A stretch of 64,000 bases of DNA from Sphingobacterium chungjuense. Its GTDB lineage: Bacteria > Bacteroidota > Bacteroidia > Sphingobacteriales > Sphingobacteriaceae. A program made the position numbers and the translations under genes. The stretch's first letter is position 1, and each line of letters begins with the position of its first letter. Positions 8,381 to 17,103 of this stretch are shown here, in pieces. The notes below the pieces were generated by a model. It searched no databases. It saw only the letters and a list, made by a program, of their open reading frames with translations, and was not told the DNA's origin. The stretch lies in NCBI RefSeq assembly GCF_011316935.1, contig NZ_WLYS01000002.1, positions 372,001 to 436,000 of the forward strand, in the 5' to 3' direction.

Positions 8381-9799
8381 TTATTTACGTTTATTAATCT
8401 TGATGTTGCGGAAGGATACTTCATCACCATGGTCTTGTAATAAAATATGTCCTTCTTTGGCTTCGCCAAAGTTTTCCCAATCCTTGTATTTACTTTTGGC
8501 TACTAGATCTTTAAATTCTGCTGAGCCGCGTTGGTAACTTACCATCTTAACGCCATTCAAATAGTGTGTAACGTTGTTGTTCGCATCCACTACGACACGT
8601 CCGCGGTTCCACTCTCCTACTGGTCGGCGAGCGCGATCATCGCGTTTTGAAGTGATCAAGTCATAAAGTGAGGCCAAGGTACGATTGCCATCGCGCCCCA
8701 TCTTAGCATCTGGATGAACCTTATCATCCAACACTTGAAACTCCAAGCCGATGGCGGAACCTACGGTCTGCTCTTTTAACGTCACGAAATATTTTACCCC
8801 ACTGTTTGCTCCAGGCGTCAGTTTGAATTCGAAAGAGAGGTCAAATACCGCATATTTATCGCGTGTAATGATATCTCCACCGTTGGTCGATTCGCCACCA
8901 TCTGATTTTTGAACTTTAATAATGCCATCGCCTACTTTCCAACCATGAGCTGGGAAGTTTTGATCGCGCACACTGCGCCATTGGTCAGCCGAGTTCCCAT
9001 CGAACAACAGACTCCAGCCGGCTTTTTTCTCCGCAGCGCTCAAGTTGTTTGGCTTTAGGTTGACGATGTGCTGATCTTTTGCAAAGGAGGATGATTTCAA
9101 GTTCTCCGTCTGTATCCTAATATTTTTGAAATATACTTTCTTGCCATCCTGATCGTCGGTAATACTATGTACTTGCAATCCGATAAATCCTTTCTGATCC
9201 AGCGTATCCACCACGTAGGCCACGGGCACACCATTTACCCATGTGCGCAACTCATCGCCAATCGCTTCAATGCGCAAGTGATTGTATTCATTTCTTTTGT
9301 ACGCCGTTTTGGCTTTTTCATTGAGATCTAATGGATACAACCAACCGCGCCGCGCTTCGTCGTAGATACCACCTGTCCAAGCTCGATCACTAGGATCGAC
9401 TTCTACTTGTCTTCCATACACACGACCTCTACCACCATCTGCCTGCATATCAATATGACTGCGTGTTTGCACGCCAGAGTTGGTTTGATCGCCTTCTAAC
9501 TTAATATCTAATTCTAGAATGAAATCACCGTATTCCTGCTCTGTGATCAAAAAAGAATTGGGTGTACCTTTGGTCATCGTGCCGACGATCTCCCCATTTA
9601 CTACGTTGTAAGGCGCTTTGCCACCTACCGCTTTCCAACCTTGCAAGGTTTGTCCGTCGAACAGATCTTTCCAACCGCGCTTTTGCGCGAAGCTATCGGC
9701 CGGTAGGCCAATCATCAAAGCGGCTCCGGCTAACGCCATCACCTTACACCAAGATGGCATCCTTCTTCCTACTATCGTTTTTGTAATCATCATTAGCAT
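8381..9799 (-). CDS. Exported protein with two DUF1080 (3-keto-disaccharide hydrolase) domains
   Basis: The 472-residue protein begins with a signal peptide (several methionines at residues 1, 3 and 4 could start it; the hydrophobic core ends near ADSFAQ). It then holds two copies of the DUF1080 concanavalin-like fold. Copy 1 runs from about residue 42 (WKDLFDGQTLQGWKAV) to 230. Copy 2 runs from about residue 260 (WSLLFDGNSADQWRSV) to the end. Both keep the opening LFDG...W pattern and the NSGV(Q/K) block. DUF1080 proteins include enzymes that split 3-keto-glycosides after a dehydrogenase has oxidised the sugar. Two Gfo/Idh/MocA genes flank it in one operon, which fits. Which copy is catalytic is not visible. 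Confidence 0.88.
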   Translation of the reverse strand: MLMMITKTIVGRRMPSWCKVMALAGAALMIGLPADSFAQKRGWKDLFDGQTLQGWKAVGGKAPYNVVNGEIVGTMTKGTPNSFLITEQEYGDFILELDIKLEGDQTNSGVQTRSHIDMQADGGRGRVYGRQVEVDPSDRAWTGGIYDEARRGWLYPLDLNEKAKTAYKRNEYNHLRIEAIGDELRTWVNGVPVAYVVDTLDQKGFIGLQVHSITDDQDGKKVYFKNIRIQTENLKSSSFAKDQHIVNLKPNNLSAAEKKAGWSLLFDGNSADQWRSVRDQNFPAHGWKVGDGIIKVQKSDGGESTNGGDIITRDKYAVFDLSFEFKLTPGANSGVKYFVTLKEQTVGSAIGLEFQVLDDKVHPDAKMGRDGNRTLASLYDLITSKRDDRARRPVGEWNRGRVVVDANNNVTHYLNGVKMVSYQRGSAEFKDLVAKSKYKDWENFGEAKEGHILLQDHGDEVSFRNIKINKRK

Positions 9800-9842
9800 T
9801 TATTTGGTTATTCTTTTTAATTTCTATTTTGCCGCATCTCGA

Positions 9843-11123
9843 CTATTTGGGCATTTTGTATCCATTATTATACTGTGCTGCCAGGTATCTGTTTGCGCGC
9901 TTGTCCGTAAACTGATGCTTATTTCTGTCCCAATACAACTTCTGCCCGGTGCGGTATGCAATATTGCCCAATTGTGCGAAGATTGCGATGTGCGCACCGG
10001 CTTCGATAGGCGCGTTCAATAGCTCTGGCCGCTGCTGTACGATCGCATCGACAAAATTGACCATGTGCTTATCTAACCCATCGTCAACCGACTTTTGTAA
10101 CGTGACAGCCGCCATACGATCCCCTTCGGGAATGACTTCCCATCCGCCGCGATTGAGCACCAACGTACCGTTATTGCCAATGAAAGCCACACCGTGATCC
10201 CGATTGTACGGCCCGCCACTAATGCCAATAGCGTGTTCCCACTGGATATTGAAATCTTCAAACTCGTACACAGCTGTCAAGGTGTCTGGCGTTTCAGATG
10301 CACCGTCTGCCGCTGCAAACTTGCCGCCTGCTGCCATCACCGATACAGGATCTGAAACTTGCATACCCAACAGAGCATAATCTAGCATGTGTACACCCCA
10401 ATCGGTCATCAGGCCGCCGGCGTAATCCCAAAACCAGCGAAATTCAAAATGGAAACGGTTGGAATTGAACGGTCTTTTTTGTGCTGGACCAAGCCATTTA
10501 TCATAATCGACATGCGCAGGCGCTACCGTGTCCGGTTTTTTCGTGATCGGAGTTTTCCACCCAACGTATGACCAAGCTTTGACCTGTCGAATCTTCCCTA
10601 GCTTGCCAGAATGCACAAAATCGATCGCATCTTTGAAATGCTGTTGGCTACGCTGCCACTGACCTACTTGTACGATTGCCCGATGAGATCGTGCGGTAGC
10701 CACCATCACCTCACATTCTGCAATAGAGTTACCAATCGGTTTTTCCACATAAACATGTTTCCCAGCGCGCACAGCATCCACCATCTGTAGGCAATGCCAA
10801 TGATCTGGCGTACCAATTATGATAGCATCGACATCGGGATCTTGTAACAGTTCTTTATAATCGGTGTATGTTTTGACGGTGATATTTCGAGCCTTTAACT
10901 CGCCAACTCGTTTGCTGAGCACCTCTTTGTCTACGTCGCAAAGAGCGGTACACTGTACTCTGCTATCCTTAAGAATCGCTTGTAAGTTGGACCAACCCAT
11001 GCCATGTATCCCTATCACGCCAACACGAATCGAATTGGCCGAAATGGATCTAGCGAAAGCGCCCCAACTCATGGCAGAGGCTGCTAACAGCGCTGTACTT
11101 GTAATAAATTTTTTTCTGTCCAT
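9843..11123 (-). CDS. Gfo/Idh/MocA-family oxidoreductase, exported
   Basis: First gene of the minus-strand sugar operon, 426 residues. The N-terminus is MDRKKFITSTALLAASAM with cleavage likely near GAFA. It resembles a Tat signal, but K-K replaces the twin arginine, so Sec export or a relaxed Tat signal is possible. The Rossmann motif is VGVIGIHGMGWSN (about residue 33), then HVYVEKPIGNS and GGLMTDWGVHMLD, the family's conserved substrate-site block. It is only distantly like the second family member at 6940-8355, so this is not a recent duplication. I infer a dehydrogenase acting with the DUF1080 protein; substrate unknown. Confidence 0.88.
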   Translation of the reverse strand: MDRKKFITSTALLAASAMSWGAFARSISANSIRVGVIGIHGMGWSNLQAILKDSRVQCTALCDVDKEVLSKRVGELKARNITVKTYTDYKELLQDPDVDAIIIGTPDHWHCLQMVDAVRAGKHVYVEKPIGNSIAECEVMVATARSHRAIVQVGQWQRSQQHFKDAIDFVHSGKLGKIRQVKAWSYVGWKTPITKKPDTVAPAHVDYDKWLGPAQKRPFNSNRFHFEFRWFWDYAGGLMTDWGVHMLDYALLGMQVSDPVSVMAAGGKFAAADGASETPDTLTAVYEFEDFNIQWEHAIGISGGPYNRDHGVAFIGNNGTLVLNRGGWEVIPEGDRMAAVTLQKSVDDGLDKHMVNFVDAIVQQRPELLNAPIEAGAHIAIFAQLGNIAYRTGQKLYWDRNKHQFTDKRANRYLAAQYNNGYKMPK

Positions 11124-11201
11124 TCGGTTAGATGCTTATCTGCACGGAAAGCTTCAAGTTTATTTTTTAATGATCTCACGAAATTCAATCATAAAAATCC
11201 C

Positions 11202-11218
11202 CTAGCGAATTTCGCTAG
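11202..11218. promoter_or_regulatory. 8-bp-arm inverted repeat, candidate operator
   Basis: The arms ctagcgaa and ttcgctag are perfect complements around one central base. The element lies 79 bases upstream of the start codon of the exported dehydrogenase at 9843-11123. There is no T-run on either side, so it looks like a protein-binding dyad rather than a terminator. The binding protein is unknown. Confidence 0.45.
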
Positions 11219-11305
11219 ACATCATTATTCGTTAAATTGATCGTCTATAATGGTATCAAAGAAATCTATGATAAAACGTTGCCCTGTTACAAACAGTTTA
11301 TTCAT

Positions 11306-11421
11306 AGACTGATAATATCGAAGCTAGCTATTTTCTGGTAGAAAATCTACTAAAAAGTACGATATCGTTGTAGGTGTGTTATCCAAAGACCGACCATATC
11401 GAAGCTATTCATTTTGTGGTT
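11306..11421. repeat. Two imperfect 35-bp direct repeats, 81 bp apart
   Basis: Copies at 11306-11340 and 11387-11421 share 27 of 35 bases, including the identical 12-base core atatcgaagcta and a shared atttt-tggt tail. They lie about 180 and 265 bases upstream of the sugar operon start. Direct repeats of this kind are typical binding sites of Bacteroidota sensor/regulators. An ancient duplication without function is also possible. Confidence 0.45.
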
Positions 11422-11501
11422 ACAAAGCTTACCATATTGTATCAAAACCTCATCAAATCGTATCATGCGCCGCTTTATTGATAGTATAGCACCTGATAGG
11501 G

Positions 11502-12527
11502 CTAATCCTCTACCTGTAAAAACTGGATGTCGCTACCTAAAAAGACCGGCACTTTGACACCATCTTCATTTTCTGTCTCCCAGTCGAAAGGGACGATCGC
11601 CGTACGGCGCGGCCCGACTGCTGTCGTCGAATTATGTGTATGACAGACGTAAAGCCATTGATTATTTGCTCGGAATACATCACCGTGTCCTGTACCCGGC
11701 CAATTGGTATGATCCACACTGAGCAAAGCTTCGTTCCCGACTTTAATCCACGGTCCAGTAGGCTGATCAGCCACTGCCATTCCTACGGCGTAGTAGGGAT
11801 TTCGAAAATCATTCGCTGAATAAAACAGGTAGTACGTATTGTCTCTTTTTATGACGGTTGGCCCCTCTGCTACAGGCCAAGAGACATTATCCGTATTTTC
11901 CCAAGGCAGCGAGGCGTCTAGGATTTCTACTAATGTGCCTGCTTTGATCGATCCATAATCATCATTCAGCTCTGCTACAAAAATCCGATTGCCGTTTTGC
12001 AGCTTTACATGATACAGATACTTCTTACCATCTTCATCCTGATAGATGAATGGATCAATCTGCTTTCCTTCAGTAATGATGGGTACTTGTTGTTGCTGCG
12101 TGAATGGGCCTAACGGCGATGCACTTTTTGCAATGGCGATGTTTTCGTTCGCGGTGTATGCCATGTAATAGGTATTGCCTTCTTTCCACACTTGCGGTGC
12201 CCAAAAACCTTTGTCACCAAAAACATCATCTTTAATAAGTGCAAATCCATTGTTGACGCCTACCGGCCCTTCCCAATCGGTAAGATTAGTCGATCGATAC
12301 ACACGAAATCCATGATCTGGTTGATCGCCATCAGTACCATAAAGATAATAGACCCCATTATCTTCAAAGATGGTTGGGTCGGCTGCGAAAATAGAAACTG
12401 AATCTGCCAATTCCTTCGTGCTCATCATCTCTGCCTCACTACTGAAGCTACAGGAAATGAATGCAAAAGACGCCATTAAAGAACTTAACCACATAAAAAA
12501 GGAGTAAAAGGACAAACTAAATTTCAT
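11502..12527 (-). CDS. GH43-family glycosidase lipoprotein
   Basis: This 341-residue protein is a five-bladed-propeller inverting glycosidase of the GH43 type (arabinanase/arabinofuranosidase/xylosidase group). The N-terminus is a lipoprotein signal with the lipid-attached Cys at C26 (A-F-I-S-C). The three catalytic acids fit the family: D50 in AADPTIF (base), D158 in QIDPFIY (pKa modulator) and E221 in AEGPTV (acid). The expected propeller pattern of YYLYGT, WAPQVW and PTGPW blocks is present. It follows the paralogous GH43 gene by 33 bases, so the two are co-transcribed. Being lipid-anchored, it probably acts in the periplasm or on the cell surface on plant-type pentose glycans. Linkage specificity cannot be assigned. 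Confidence 0.9.
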   Translation of the reverse strand: MKFSLSFYSFFMWLSSLMASFAFISCSFSSEAEMMSTKELADSVSIFAADPTIFEDNGVYYLYGTDGDQPDHGFRVYRSTNLTDWEGPVGVNNGFALIKDDVFGDKGFWAPQVWKEGNTYYMAYTANENIAIAKSASPLGPFTQQQQVPIITEGKQIDPFIYQDEDGKKYLYHVKLQNGNRIFVAELNDDYGSIKAGTLVEILDASLPWENTDNVSWPVAEGPTVIKRDNTYYLFYSANDFRNPYYAVGMAVADQPTGPWIKVGNEALLSVDHTNWPGTGHGDVFRANNQWLYVCHTHNSTTAVGPRRTAIVPFDWETENEDGVKVPVFLGSDIQFLQVED

Positions 12528-12560
12528 AACTAATCAATTTTATGAACGGATACTATTTTA

Positions 12561-13658
12561 TTAATCTTCTAAGTTTACAGTGGGGCCATTTACATGAAGA
12601 TTTCCGTCCTCATCGATCACCAAACGATCTATAAATGCTAAGCGTTGATCGCCGGTTTTGCTTGTGCGACCGTGATACACGCACCAGGTTGTGCCGCTAC
12701 GATCCGTCACCAAACTATTGTGTCCTGTGCCGGTTACCACACCGCCTTCAGCGGTATTCTTTTGTAGAATAGGATTATTTGGCGATTTTTCAAAAGGGCC
12801 TAAAGGATGCGTAGAGGTGGCATATCCTACAGCATAATTTTCACCGCCAAAATAATTTGCGGAGTACATCATATAATAGGTTTGTCCTTCTTTGAAGATA
12901 TAAGATCCCTCTGTCCATCGGCGATTGACTTCACCGCTGGTCACCGAACGACTTTCCCACTCGGATTGTTTATCGGCCATATCTACTGGCGGGCGAAGCA
13001 ATAGCACAGGTTCTCCAACGACACGTGAAAAATCCGCGGCCAATTCCACGCCATAAATCCAGCTCTCTTCTACCGAATCAAACATCCCCTTCTCCTTGGC
13101 CCATTCCGAAATCTCGGAATCTACTGCATGCTTATAACAGCATCTGGAGTAGTACATGTACACCTTACCATTATCTGCAAAATACAGGTTGGCATCAATG
13201 ATTGGATATCCTGGATCGAATATCGGACCCGACGAACGATCTATAAATGGCCCTAACGGGCTGTCTGCTTCGGCTACGCCGATTCTAAAATTTTCCAGCT
13301 CGTTATTGGGATTATCTTTCCAGTCAGCACTATAGAATAAATAATATTTTCCCTTATGCTCGTATACCTCTGGAGCCCAAAAATCTTTGACGCCCCAAGC
13401 ATGCTCCTGATCGTTGCTGTACGCTGTACCTTCTTTTTTCCAAGATGTCATATCGTCCGAAACATATACAACAAATCCATTCTCCACTCCCCCAGTACCA
13501 TACATATAGTAGCGATCTGAAGCCTTATCGTATAGAACATAAGGATCACCAAACGGCACATCTAGTGGATTACTAGGCTGCACCGACTCCGATGTAGTTC
13601 GGTTGCAAGCAGTAAGGCTGATGAACAACCCAATGAAATAAAATAAAAATCGCTTCAT
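12561..13658 (-). CDS. GH43-family glycosidase lipoprotein
   Basis: A second GH43-type propeller enzyme, 365 residues. The lipobox is L-T-A-C with the lipidated cysteine at C18. Catalytic candidates are D38 (FGDPYVL), D155 (IIDANLY) and E250 (TEGSYIF). A Cys pair (C173-C174) in the middle is unusual for an exported protein. It is the first gene of the two-gene GH43 unit and is transcribed away from the sensor kinase at 13856, with a shared 197-bp intergenic region. The two GH43 proteins are similar in plan but diverged in sequence, suggesting complementary specificities on one glycan. Confidence 0.9.
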   Translation of the reverse strand: MKRFLFYFIGLFISLTACNRTTSESVQPSNPLDVPFGDPYVLYDKASDRYYMYGTGGVENGFVVYVSDDMTSWKKEGTAYSNDQEHAWGVKDFWAPEVYEHKGKYYLFYSADWKDNPNNELENFRIGVAEADSPLGPFIDRSSGPIFDPGYPIIDANLYFADNGKVYMYYSRCCYKHAVDSEISEWAKEKGMFDSVEESWIYGVELAADFSRVVGEPVLLLRPPVDMADKQSEWESRSVTSGEVNRRWTEGSYIFKEGQTYYMMYSANYFGGENYAVGYATSTHPLGPFEKSPNNPILQKNTAEGGVVTGTGHNSLVTDRSGTTWCVYHGRTSKTGDQRLAFIDRLVIDEDGNLHVNGPTVNLED

Positions 13659-13760
13659 GTGTTTGTATAAGGTTTTGTGTTGATGTCACTATCGTGGACT
13701 TCAAAAGTGCCACTCAATTGGTAATGATGATCGGTGTAGAATGAATATGATCCAACACCT

Positions 13761-13788
13761 TTTGATACATCGTGTTATCTTATTTTTG
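13761..13788 (+). promoter_or_regulatory. Candidate promoter of the sensor kinase gene
   Basis: TTTG at 13761-13764 and TATTTTTG at 13781-13788 match the Bacteroidota -33 and -7 boxes (TAnnTTTG), separated by 16 bases. The implied leader is about 65 nt before the ATG at 13856. Confidence 0.45.
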
Positions 13789-13855
13789 TTTATAATTGTA
13801 GGTAAACTTAATGTAAATTTCTCGTATCTACCTATCGCAAAGTTGTGGAATAATC

Positions 13856-16800
13856 ATGTCAAAAATTTGTCGTTTTAGCTCAAAAACGTTTAAAATCGTC
13901 TCACTGATACCGGGTCGAATAGAGCTGTGTATTGCCTTGCTCACTTTTTTTGTAAGCACAAGTGCCGCTATTGCTCAGATTTATTTCAACAATTTTCAGG
14001 TGGCCAATGGGCTATCTAACAATGCCGTGCTGTGCAGCGCGCAGGATCAGGATGGATTTCTCTGGCTTGGTACGCGACACGGGCTAAATCGTTTTGATGG
14101 TTACAATTTCAAAACGTATTATGCCAATCCCAATGGCGATACAGGCTTAGGTAGCAATTTCATCCACAGTCTTTGCGTAGCCGATAATAAAGAAATCTGG
14201 GTAGGTACCGATCAAGGTTTGTATATTTTCGATCCCTATCGGCAAACCTTTTCTTTATTGTCTGAAACACTGACCAAAGAGATCATCCAAATTCAAAAGG
14301 ATCGCATTGGTGATATGTGGTTTATCGCCAACAATGAACTATTTCATTACAGTGTGAAGCAACGAAAGCTAACGTGTAAGGTAAGTCATATACAGGATCA
14401 TGTCTCGCATTTTTGCATAGATCGTCTCAATAAAATATGGTATGGCGCCGGCGCAAACATCGTATCCCTCCACAATAAAAAGCGCTACGCGCTAGAAACT
14501 AGCCAAAACTGGAACAATCGCATCGAAAAGCTGTTCGTAGATGATCAAAACGACATCTGGGTAGGTACGTCTAAAAGAGGTGTTTATCGTTGGTCGTCTG
14601 CAAATCAAAAGACAACACATGTGATCCCGAACATACAGACAAATACGCCGCTTTTCGTACGAGATATTATCGAAGGAGATCAAGATCAATTATGGATCGC
14701 TACCGAGATGGGATTAGTAATCTATGATAAACAAAAAGGCACCTATTCCATCCAAAGGCACGAAAAAGATAATCCTTGGAGTCTGAGCGACAATGCTTTA
14801 TACACCATCACAAAAGATCATCAACAGGGCATCTGGATCGGCACGTTTTTCGGTGGATTGAATTACTACCATCGGCAGCACAATTTTTTTGAGAAAATAT
14901 TTCCGCGCTATTCTACGAACTCGATCCAAGGACACGCTACCAGAGAGGTCGTAGAAGATCAATACCATAACATCTGGATCGGAACAGAAGATGAAGGTTT
15001 GACCTGTTGGTCTCCCAAAAGCAATGTTTTTCAAACCTTAGGTCCTGCCTCTGGACTTTCGCATAGCAATGTGCATGGCCTAGCCTTGGTTGGTGATAGT
15101 TTGTTAGTCGGCACTTTTTACAAAGGCATGGATGTGGTGGATGTTCGCAGCAAACGTGTTATCAAATCTTTCACAATAGCATCTACTCAAGGAGCTTTAG
15201 GTGACGATTTTGTGTATTATATTTATCGAACACGAGATGGACGCGTGCTGTTAGCCACTTCTAAAGGCTTATATAATTTCACGCCGGGAACAGACCGTAT
15301 TGAATACGTCCAACATGCACCCAAGCACGTATTTTACACGTCTATTTTTGAAGACAAGCAGGGATTTCTTTGGCTGACGACCTGGCGAAATGGCATCATC
15401 AAACTGGATCAAGCGAAGGGAAAAATGGAACGCTACTGGCACGATCCAAAAGACAAGAATTCATTGAACAGCAATCGTGCTAATCGCGTTTTTCAGGATC
15501 ACGCGGGACAGATCTGGATCGCTACCGAAAGTGGAATCGCACTTTGGCGCGAAAAAGAAAACAATTTTGAGCGCATCACCAGCAGAAATGGGCTTCCAAG
15601 TAATATGATTTTAGGTTTTGAGCAAGATGTGCTACACAACATGTGGATCAGTACCTCACGAGGCTTGGTAAAAATGGAGTACAACAAGCGCGGTATCGAA
15701 ACCTTTGATACCGAATTGGGCATCTTAGATCTACAATTCAATTACAATTCTGCTTATAAAGACTCTCAGGGATATTTATACTTTGGATCCACTAAAGGGA
15801 TGATTCGCTTCAATCCCCAAGGATTGAGTGCTTTGTATCGCACCAATATGGTAACCCCTATTTATATCACTGGCATACAATCCCATCAGCGCGAGCTCAT
15901 TATTGGTGGTGCTCCCGGTGATCTCACTAGATCGATCACCTACACCGACGCGATTACTTTAGATCACGACGAATCCACCATCAGCATTGATTTTGCGGCA
16001 CTCAATTATGTATCTGCACAATCGACTTCCTATCGTTATCGATTACTTGGGCTAGATTCGGCGTGGACTTTTTTACGTAAAAATAATAAAGCCAATTTCA
16101 CCAAAATTCCGCCCGGTCGGTATACCTTTCAGGTATTGGCATGTGATGCCAACGGATTGCCGATTTCAAAAGAAAAACAATTGCAAATCATCATCAGACC
16201 ACCGTTTTGGGCAAGTATTCCCGCCTTCGTATTTTACGGTATATTTATCCTTAGCGTTATTAGCTTAGCTATTTACTTTTACGATCGCCATGTACGAGAG
16301 AAAAATAGACGCCGATTGCAGACGATCAAAACGCATAAAGAGCGGGAACTATACCGGGCGAAGATGGACTTTTTTATGCGCGTTACGCACGAGATCAAAA
16401 CACCGCTAACGCTAATTAAAGCACCATTAGAAAAAATCACGACGCTACCGCATGATGAAAAAACTAACAAATGGCTGAATACCATTCAGATCAATACAGA
16501 TAGATTGATTTCTTTGACCGAGCAATTACTCGATTTTCGTAAGGTCGAGAGCGACGAAGTCTCCTTGCATCTGAAAAAACAACCTATCGCCCCACTCATA
16601 AGATGGTGCGTACAGGAATTTGAACCGATCATCGAAAACAGATCCCTAAAGGTCACGCTGAACCTACACGAATCGTTAGAAGCCTCTATTGATGTAGAGG
16701 TTATCTATAAAATCGTCAACAATCTTTTGTCTAATGCCGTCAAGTACGCCGACAATCTCGTGATCATTAGCTTACAGGAAGAACCTCATACCGAGACGTT

Positions 16801-17050
16801 TGCTTGTACCATAGAGAATGATGGTATTAAACTGCAAAGCGCGGATATATCCGAAATTTTCAAGCCATTTCACCGCTCGAGCCAACATTATCAGGTCGCT
16901 GGATCTGGATTGGGCTTGGCACTGGCGTATTCCTTCACGAATCTGCACAGTGGCGAACTGCTTTATCAAGATAATGGCTCGTTGCATAATATATTCGTAA
17001 TGCGTATCCCTTTGGATGCTCGAAAATCTACCCACAAAGCCCACTCATAA
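13856..17050 (+). CDS. Hybrid-type sensor histidine kinase lacking receiver and AraC domains
   Basis: This is a membrane sensor of the Bacteroidota hybrid two-component (HTCS) class. Its 1064 residues hold a signal segment (to about residue 40) and about 14 Reg_prop motifs of WxGT type (residues about 65-690), which fit two seven-bladed propellers. A Y_Y_Y domain (about 715-780), one transmembrane helix (about 784-808), HisKA with phospho-acceptor H845 (VTHEIKTPL), and a HATPase domain with N-box NNLLSNAVKYAD and G2 box GSGLGLAL complete it. The G1 box reads ENDGIKL instead of DNGIGI, losing the adenine-contacting Asp and one Gly. Full HTCS proteins continue with a receiver and an AraC helix-turn-helix; this one stops after the ATPase and is followed at once by a terminator. 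It lies divergent to two GH43 genes, the likely regulated set. Confidence 0.9.
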   Translation: MSKICRFSSKTFKIVSLIPGRIELCIALLTFFVSTSAAIAQIYFNNFQVANGLSNNAVLCSAQDQDGFLWLGTRHGLNRFDGYNFKTYYANPNGDTGLGSNFIHSLCVADNKEIWVGTDQGLYIFDPYRQTFSLLSETLTKEIIQIQKDRIGDMWFIANNELFHYSVKQRKLTCKVSHIQDHVSHFCIDRLNKIWYGAGANIVSLHNKKRYALETSQNWNNRIEKLFVDDQNDIWVGTSKRGVYRWSSANQKTTHVIPNIQTNTPLFVRDIIEGDQDQLWIATEMGLVIYDKQKGTYSIQRHEKDNPWSLSDNALYTITKDHQQGIWIGTFFGGLNYYHRQHNFFEKIFPRYSTNSIQGHATREVVEDQYHNIWIGTEDEGLTCWSPKSNVFQTLGPASGLSHSNVHGLALVGDSLLVGTFYKGMDVVDVRSKRVIKSFTIASTQGALGDDFVYYIYRTRDGRVLLATSKGLYNFTPGTDRIEYVQHAPKHVFYTSIFEDKQGFLWLTTWRNGIIKLDQAKGKMERYWHDPKDKNSLNSNRANRVFQDHAGQIWIATESGIALWREKENNFERITSRNGLPSNMILGFEQDVLHNMWISTSRGLVKMEYNKRGIETFDTELGILDLQFNYNSAYKDSQGYLYFGSTKGMIRFNPQGLSALYRTNMVTPIYITGIQSHQRELIIGGAPGDLTRSITYTDAITLDHDESTISIDFAALNYVSAQSTSYRYRLLGLDSAWTFLRKNNKANFTKIPPGRYTFQVLACDANGLPISKEKQLQIIIRPPFWASIPAFVFYGIFILSVISLAIYFYDRHVREKNRRRLQTIKTHKERELYRAKMDFFMRVTHEIKTPLTLIKAPLEKITTLPHDEKTNKWLNTIQINTDRLISLTEQLLDFRKVESDEVSLHLKKQPIAPLIRWCVQEFEPIIENRSLKVTLNLHESLEASIDVEVIYKIVNNLLSNAVKYADNLVIISLQEEPHTETFACTIENDGIKLQSADISEIFKPFHRSSQHYQVAGSGLGLALAYSFTNLHSGELLYQDNGSLHNIFVMRIPLDARKSTHKAHS

Positions 17051-17085
17051 AAAAGACCTCGTGGCCAATGGCTATCGAGGTCTTT
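17051..17085. terminator. Terminator between convergent genes
   Basis: A 10-bp stem (aaagacctcg at 17052-17061, cgaggtcttt at 17076-17085) with a 14-base loop lies between the sensor kinase and the ABC/peptidase gene. The T-run is strong on the minus strand (seven T), so it mainly ends the minus-strand ABC operon. Confidence 0.8.
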
Positions 17086-17103
17086 ACAACAGATAAAATT
17101 AAA

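Larger units (their letters stand above)
11124..11501. promoter_or_regulatory. 378-bp intergenic control region of the sugar operon
   Basis: There is no gene here. The region separates the first gene of the sugar-oxidation operon (starting leftwards at 11123) from the 3' end of the GH43 gene (11502), so it must hold the operon promoter. Two structures stand out and are listed separately: a near-perfect inverted repeat at 11202-11218 and an imperfect 35-bp direct repeat at 11306 and 11387. A weak minus-strand match to the -7 box (TAAACTTG, one mismatch) lies about 25 bases before the start codon. I see no convincing terminator for the GH43 pair. Confidence 0.55.

Noticed and set aside
9618..10022. 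134-codon plus-strand frame across the DUF1080/dehydrogenase junction
   Set aside because: It is antisense to two clear genes and its hydrophobic stretch mirrors their signal-peptide coding.
16990..17100. Frameshift that had cut off the receiver and AraC domains of the sensor kinase
   Set aside because: The stop is followed at once by a terminator and a convergent gene; no receiver-like sequence is seen in any frame.
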